NCBI GenBank assembly: GCA_037176705.1
Contig: CM073886.1
Location: 9,632,501-9,696,500, forward strand
Source of the DNA: Molossus alvarezi
Lineage: Eukaryota; Chordata; Mammalia; Chiroptera; Molossidae
DNA length: 64,000 bases
Direction of reading: 5' to 3'
This document shows positions 50,472 through 64,000 of this stretch, piece after piece (the stretch's first letter is position 1; each line of letters begins with the position of its first letter). The position numbers were made by a program, and so were the translations under genes. The notes beneath the pieces were generated by a model. It did not search any database, was not told the origin of the DNA, and saw only the letters and a list, made by a program, of their open reading frames with translations.

Positions 50472-52482
50472 GCCCTCCACCCCTGTCTCCCCCAGACCCT
50501 TCCCCCATCACATTGGGAGCAATACCCCCACTACCCCTTTCACTCCATCCCCTGCTCCAGGCTCACCCCCAAGACAGACCCAGGCAGCCCTCCCCTTTAC
50601 CACCCCCATAAGACCCTGGAGTCCCTGGACCTCTTCGCGCCATGGACCACCCCCACCGCCACACGTAAATAGCAGCAGGCGTGATTACACATGCACACCA
50701 ACATGCATGCCGCCGGCACATGCTCGAGACAAGTGGGCACCCCAGTGTGTGTGTACGTTCATAGATGTGTGTAGAAGCACCACATCACCTTCTTGCCCCC
50801 ACCTCAAGTCTGTGTTCTCCGAGCTTCCCCCTCCTCTCGGTTGTTGTGTAGACTGTGGCCGGGTATAACACAGCAGCCCACCAAGCCCCGCTGTCTTTTG
50901 TGAATAGGTGTATGTGTGTGTGTGTCCACAGATAACTTGTGTACATGGAATTTTGTGTTTGAGTGTTTGAATCTAAATCAATAGCACTTCGTTCACTGAT
51001 ACCCCCCACCCCCGTCTGCCACAAATGGGCGGGGTGTGAGTGTGTAGATGCTCATTCCCAGAGGGTTCAGGTAGGCCCAAGTACACAGGCCGTGGCAGGC
51101 ACCCCAGTGTTGTGTGGAGCAAGTCTTCCTGGCTTAGTCACCCCAGGCATGGGTCCTGGGGGAGTGTGCGTATGTGTTCAGAGCCTTGGAGTTGAGCCAA
51201 TGTGAGTGGAAGCGTACACGTATAAGTAGTCCAGTTTGGCTTGTATATACATGTACATTTCCCCCAGCAGGTGATGTGAGAAACATGGGTGTGTGTCTCA
51301 GGATTTGCCCGAAGTGCTGGCAGGTCTCCTCAGACAGAGCCGTCCCTGTTGTGCACTGGATACCTGTTTGGGTGGGCAGAGAAATCTGTATTTCTGTGCT
51401 GTCTAGATATGTGTGTGTGAGCATGTGTGTGGACATGTACAGAGGCTTTCTTCATAGTGTGTGTCTGTCCCCATTTATTAGATGCGCACACGTTTCTCTT
51501 TAAGGACTCATGCCCCATCCAGGTTTGTCTGTGCAGATGGATTTACCCCTTCCCCCTCTCCCCAGAGCTACTGCCCAGTATCTTGTATGGCCACACACAC
51601 ACTGAGACATCAATATTGTGCAACTGGCACTTCCTGCCCTGTCAGGTGTCAGAGCCCCCGAGTACACACCCCAGACGCTTATCTTCTCCTGTGTCCCTGC
51701 CAGAGGATAGGCCTGGACCCGTGAGAGCTGGGACACCCGTGTACTCACACATGCCAAGGCTCAGGAGGTCTTGTATAGGAGGCCACACCCAGGCACACAC
51801 TTGCACACTGGAGCACAGGTGCATGCTAGCACGGGCATGGCGCCCATACAGGCCTGCTCCCATCTGCACAGGAATGCATCCTGGAAGAGCTAGTGCGAGA
51901 ACATTGCTGACGAGCCAGCGTCAAGGGCTGCCCAGACAGCGAGAGAATGGGAGCATTCCTGCCTTTCACACACTTACCTCAGACCGGAGAGGCCAGTGTT
52001 TGTCCCCATTGCATTTGATGCTCTGGGCTCTGTCTCAGGGACCTTGGGTTTGGGGAACTGTTTGTTGCAGATGCACTGGAGTGGCCAGTGTGGCAGCAGC
52101 CACTCAGGGTGGGCTAAGTCCCAGGATCCATCCCCTGGACGCATTTGCTGAAATGTCTGCAATAGCTGCTCCCCCACTGGGGTGAGATTGAGGGTGGGAC
52201 CCAGGCCTGGGTTTCTGACTGAGGAAAGTGTAGCTCCTCCCTGGTGTAGGCAGCATATGCCCAAGTGGGTGTGTGCATTTGGTGGCAGATGGGAGGTACA
52301 TGAGCAAAGGACAATGTTAGAAGCCCCCCACCTTCTGTGGCTGAGGACCATCGACCCACATATACAGGACTGAACACACGGGTACAGGGATATGTCCTGC
52401 CTTGGGGGTGGGTATACATGTGCACAGGGTAAAGGACTCAGGGTTGTGTGCAGATCATTTCCCAGGGTTCCACTTCATGTGA

Positions 52483-52548
<66 letters not shown>

Positions 52549-53655
52549 TAGTTGTGACCTGGAACACAATACCCTCCCCACCCCCACCCCAGCTCAGATA
52601 GCCAACCTCTTCCCAACCTGGCCATTTGGGCTCTTTGTGTGTGGCCAGTATGTGTAAACGCCAAGGTGGGCTGTCCTGAAGAGGGGCGCCTGCCTGTCCA
52701 TTCCCAGAATGCCCTTCTGCAAGACAGGAAGTGTGCCCCTGTGTGTGACTGCAGCCCTCCTACTCCCTTCTCAGACTTCTTTGGGGATGTCAGAGCAGGT
52801 CCCAGCACCCCCCACCCCTCCCTTTTTCCTTCCTGTTGCCCAGCCAGGACACCCTTTCAGCCCAGGTGTTTCCTGAGTCCCCACAGCCTTGGGACCACAA
52901 GGCTGGAGTGAAGCTGCTGCCTCCTTGAGTGGTGTTCGGCCCATAGCTGCCCCCTCTGGGCGTGTTAGGCCAGAGGGTCCCCGAGGGTTGCTGTGCCCCA
53001 GCCTCCACAAGTCCCGCACGTCGTATGATGTGTCTGCTGGTTGGCTGCTGTGTCTGTGTGTCCTGGAGTGTTGTCTGGGGGGCTAGTGTCTTTTGCGTGG
53101 TCTTGGAGGAGTGTGTGCTGTCCACTCTCCCGTACCTACAACCACGTGTGCCCCGTGGGCGGTCCGGGGCCTGGCCAGGGCTCGCTGCTTCCCCCCCCAA
53201 CCCTAGCTCTGCCTCATGAAGCACACTGTGCGTGTCCATCCCATGTGCCTGTGGGTTGATGCACGCTCTTGCCACGCCTTGAGCGTGTGTACATGATGTG
53301 TTCTATGCATTCACCCTGCCCCCGAGCCCGCCCCGCAAAGGACAAGATGGTGGCCCTCGGCTCCCTTCTACCCGACCTGGCCTTGCCCGCTGTGCAGCCG
53401 TGTGCGTTGGCGTGTGTTTCCGTGTCGCTGGCGTGTCACGTGATGTAGCTGTGTTTGCTGACATGAGCCCCTGCCCCTTCTGTTTCTCCATTGGTTTCTA
53501 GAGCTCTTTCCCTCTCCTCTCCAGAGGGACAGGACTCTTGGGGCCTGGCTAGGGGCCCAGAGCCAGGCCACCCTCTCCTGTTAGCCCTCAGAGACCCATT
53601 TCTCTCTATTGGTGACCAAGTTGCAAATGGATAAAACAGAAAAATTCTGCCCTCT
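50472..53655 (+). other. STX1B: STX1B 3' UTR (about 3.2 kb)
   Basis: No coding exon or repeat-derived gene follows the STX1B stop before the convergent HSD3B7 gene. The region is rich in TG/CA dinucleotides and has no Ves SINE, as expected for a long neuronal 3' UTR. A GATAAA variant signal at 53630-53635 is the best candidate cleavage signal before HSD3B7; an ATTAAA at 54012-54017 is an alternative that would overlap the HSD3B7 3' UTR. The extent is inferred from known human gene structure. Confidence 0.5.
52489..52545. repeat. (TG)n(GA)n compound microsatellite in STX1B 3' UTR
   Basis: About 14 TG units run directly into about 14 GA units. Confidence 0.95.
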
Positions 53656-53859
53656 CGCCCCAGCCCTGCATGTCCTGTCCCCAGACCCCCCCCCCCGGGC
53701 CGGGTTGGGCCCCCGTGGAATGGGAGAAATAGCAACCAATCCAACAGCGGGCGTGCTGCGTGCTCACTTCCTTCTGTCCCCACATGGGACGGGCGCCGCG
53801 GGGAGGGGCAACACATGGGGGTCGGCAGGCTGGGGAGCTAGGCAGGCGGCTGGACACAA

Positions 53860-54457
53860 GTGTAGATAAGAAGTTTTAATCGGGGCTCGGGCAGGTACAG
53901 AATTACTGGGGCCTCCTGGGGTACAGATCTCACAGTATTGCAGGAACTACATTTGGGTACATGAGTGGGAAGAAGTGAAAATACACAGATTTTCAGCTTT
54001 CATTGAGGAGAATTAAAAGATAAATATCTAAAGGTGATAAATGTTGTAAAATAATGGGAATATGACACTCCCTCCCAAATGAGGGACAAAGGTGGCCTGA
54101 AGAGCCAGAAAGCCTCTTCACTCTGAACCCAGGCCTGAGGATCCTGCGTGGTACTCACTTTCAGCTTGGAAAGCCAATGATGGGATGGCAGTTGAGAATA
54201 TCAAGAAAATGAGCTCCCCGCCAACCAGCCAGCCAACCAGTGGTCAGGCCTGGGTTGAGAATGAAGATGCTCCTGCCATTGACCTTGAGGCATCAGGACA
54301 CAGACTCAGTGCTCGTGGATTTAACATGAGAGTCTAGGGCAGCCAGTCTGCACCAGACCCTCCAGCTTAGAAGGCAGCCTTCCCTCCCTATCCAGGGTTT
54401 GAGTGCTCTGGGCCTAGATGGATGTGCTACACTGGGCTCTAGGCCTCAGCGCCACTG
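53860..54457 (-). other. HSD3B7: HSD3B7 3' UTR with poly(A) signal
   Basis: Follows the HSD3B7 TGA (54460-54458). A minus-strand ATTAAA at 53875-53880 places the transcript end near 53860, giving a 3' UTR of about 600 bases. It faces the STX1B 3' end, which probably lies about 200 bases away. Confidence 0.5.
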
Positions 54458-57519
<3,062 letters not shown>

Positions 57520-58169
57520 TTTGTACAATAAAGTTTAATCACAATTATAAAAATGTGGCATTGGGTTTGCGCTATTAACATATGTACAATCCAGCCCAAC
57601 AGGAAGGGCCCGCTCCCCCCCACCATCCTGGCCTGGCCCAGCCGGAGCTTCCAGACACCAGGGTAGGAGGGTGACCCACAGGGTCTGGCAGGAACAGAAG
57701 ATGAGGCAGGGTTCCAGGCACGGAGTCCCCAGGACTGGGAGGCGCAGGGCCCCCCTCCCCAGGGGGAGAACATGGCCACTGCCCCCTAGAGACCCCTAAA
57801 CTGGGGAGGGGTGCACGCAGGGCACAAAAGGGAAGTCCCCATTAACACAAAGCAAGAGGGCTGTGCAGCCCCCAAGAACAGGATCTGTACAGGCTGGCAC
57901 CCCAGGTTTCCACAGGAAACAGCTGCTGGCAGCTACAAAACATTTACAGCTTCTTCTCCGCAAAGAAAAAAATCGGGATTGGTGGCAGGGGTGACGGGAG
58001 GCAGAGGCTGCCTCAAGGGACTGAGGCTCCCTTGCAGGGCTCAGGGGCCCAACTCCCTATCTGGAGATGGGGGGCACGTGGGCCCTCCTGAGCCCACTAA
58101 GGCTGGGGGGCTGGGAGCTCAGGGCACCAAGGGGAATAAATAGGGGTGTGGGCACCAGTCCTGCCCACC
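57520..58169 (-). other. SETD1A: SETD1A 3' UTR
   Basis: Follows the SETD1A stop. A minus-strand ATTAAA at 57534-57539 marks the likely 3' end near 57520. No repeat is recognised in it. Confidence 0.55.
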
Positions 58170-62534
<4,365 letters not shown>

Positions 62535-63156
62535 CTGGGGAAAGAAGCACACAGGGAAAGGGAGAGGGTCAGCTTCTTGGCCCAACACCATCAGACTGAG
62601 ATTCATTATGAGGAGACCGGCCAGCCTCGGCAGGGAGTCCAGACCCCAGCTGCCTTTCAACAGGCTGCACTCAGCTTCCAACAGACACTCCTGCTCATTC
62701 AGTGAACCCACTGTCTGCCCCACACCTGCAATGACTGAAGCACTATGGGTTCCCCTGATAGGATGGGACTTTGCACCTGTTCATTCATACATTCCACATT
62801 CACCGAGCACCAACTGTGTGTCAGATATGGGAAAACACATGGAGCAGACACTTGCAAAACCCTGAGTTTACAGTCCAATGGAAATAATTATATGAAAGAA
62901 TGTACAGCCCAAACTGTGAAGAGTGGGGGTAGGTGGGGCTCTTAAGGAAACAAACACTCGGACTCTAGCCTTTTTACCGACTGATGGTGACAGAACTGCA
63001 TCCATCCAGAACTACATAGACCAAGACAATTTTTGCCAGCTGCATGTATGAAGATACAATGAGTCAGATCTGAATTAAAGTATCCATCATTTCAACCACA
63101 AACAATATTCTCTGTCCAGGGAGGTGAAAAAGATACAATGTTAAGCTGAATCTTTT

Positions 63157-63395
63157 TTTTTCCATCCTCATCCAAGGACATTTTTGCATTTATCTTCAGA
63201 TAGGGCGGGGGGCGGGGGCATTGATGTGAGAGAGACACATCGACTGGTTGCCACCGACATGACCCCAACCAGGGCCGGGGACACACTGCAACAGAGATAT
63301 GTGCCCTTAGCGGGAACCGAACCCAGGCCTCTCGGGTCCACAGGCCGACACTCTAATCGACACTCGAATCGCTGAGCCAAACTACCCAAGGCAGA
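63157..63395 (-). mobile_element. Ves SINE type I in SETD1A intron
   Basis: Flanked by AAGCTGAATCTTT copies (about 63143 and 63397); contains a short duplicated GACACTC.AATC segment in the head (63347-63371). Confidence 0.88.
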
Positions 63396-63759
63396 AGCTG
63401 AATCTTTGTAGTAATATATTTTATAAAATTTGCCTTCCTCCCCGCTTCTCCCAGACACAGCTGGGGATTTTCCCAAGTGAGGGGGAGTCAAGAAGTCTCC
63501 CCTAAAGAAGTTGAAGGTTGAGCTGAGATCCCGTACATTAGGGAGGTGAAAAAATTATCTTAGAGCAGATCATGCCATCTCTCCCCAGCTAACCACCCAC
63601 AAAACAAGAAGCACATCCTCCCTCTGTTGGGACCCCCTGCTCCAAGTCTGCTGCTGAGTGCAGGGGTCTCAATATTGCTCAGTACACGAACAGCCCTTTC
63701 CCTGGGGCAGAACCTGTCCTACAGATCTGACCCATCAGACAACGCGCTTGTGAGGCCAG

Positions 63760-63965
63760 TCGACGCTTTGCCCTCTCATCCTAGGTTTCGGCCACCCAAA
63801 CATGCCTGGCCTTTCAGGCCTCTGGCCCTTTGCTTACAGGGTTGCCTTCATTTGGAATGCCTCTCTCCCTTTACCCACTGGGAAAGCTGACATGGAGGTT
63901 TTAGACCCAGCTTAATGCCACCTCCTTTGTGAAGGATTCTCTGACTTCCTCAGACATTGGTAACA
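63760..63965 (+). repeat. L2 LINE fragment
   Basis: TTTGGAATGCCTCTCTCCC and GCTTAATGCCACCTCCTTTG resemble the L2 3' part. Confidence 0.65.
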
Positions 63966-64000
63966 TCTTCCTCTCAGAACCAGAAGACTGGCAGAGAGAG

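Larger units (their letters stand above)
62535..64000 (-). other. SETD1A: SETD1A upstream intron, continuing past the window edge
   Basis: Begins after a clear acceptor (CTTTCCCCAG, minus) at 62535. It contains a Ves SINE (63157-63395) and L2-like sequence after about 63.76 kb. No coding exon is recognisable up to the edge. Confidence 0.7.

Noticed and set aside
51427..52185. 252-aa plus-strand ORF in the STX1B 3' UTR
   Set aside because: Cys/His-rich by virtue of TG/CA composition, not in frame with a splice-supported gene.
57526..57532. Plus-strand AATAAA near 57527
   Set aside because: No plus-strand transcript leads into it; it sits at the 3' end of the minus-strand SETD1A gene by chance.

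Overview
The window is mammalian nuclear DNA, almost certainly from a bat of the Vespertilionidae or a close relative. About 50 tRNA-derived SINEs of the Ves type are present, many with perfect or near-perfect target-site duplications (TSDs), alongside ancient mammalian MIR and L2 fragments and a nearly complete half-L1 (HAL1) retrotransposon. No prokaryotic, viral or CRISPR-like structure is present.

Four protein-coding genes are readable to base resolution from splice sites. STX4 (minus, 12002-17001, 10 coding exons, 297 aa) and STX1B (plus, 32873-50471, 10 coding exons, 288 aa) are divergent syntaxin paralogues with nearly superimposable exon structures. HSD3B7 (minus, 54458-56565, 6 coding exons, 369 aa) lies tail-to-tail with STX1B. 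SETD1A (minus) enters from the right edge; only its last six coding exons (58170-62534, about 581 residues: acidic/proline-rich region, N-SET, SET, post-SET) are inside. The order SETD1A-HSD3B7-STX1B-STX4 is the known order of human 16p11.2, here read in the opposite direction.

Layout: 1-11.6 kb is repeat-rich intergenic DNA downstream of STX4 (SINE clusters, a U6 pseudogene, the HAL1 element). 11.6-17.4 kb is STX4 with a CpG-rich promoter. 17.4-32.3 kb is the interval between the two divergent syntaxin promoters and is full of SINEs, an old L1 fragment and MIR/L2. 32.3-53.7 kb is STX1B with an 11-kb first intron and a 3-kb 3' UTR. 53.9-56.6 kb is HSD3B7 and 57.5-64 kb is SETD1A. SINEs are dense in 1-41 kb and sparse in the gene-dense 41-64 kb.

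The genes do not form one pathway. STX4 and STX1B are plasma-membrane Qa-SNAREs (constitutive/insulin-stimulated and neuronal exocytosis), HSD3B7 is an ER enzyme of bile-acid synthesis, and SETD1A is a histone H3K4 methyltransferase. The most notable non-genic signals are repeated insertions into the same target sequence (several clusters with three or four copies of one TSD), a probable tRNA-only SINE subfamily with a shared 3' breakpoint, and a U12-type AT-AC intron in SETD1A.
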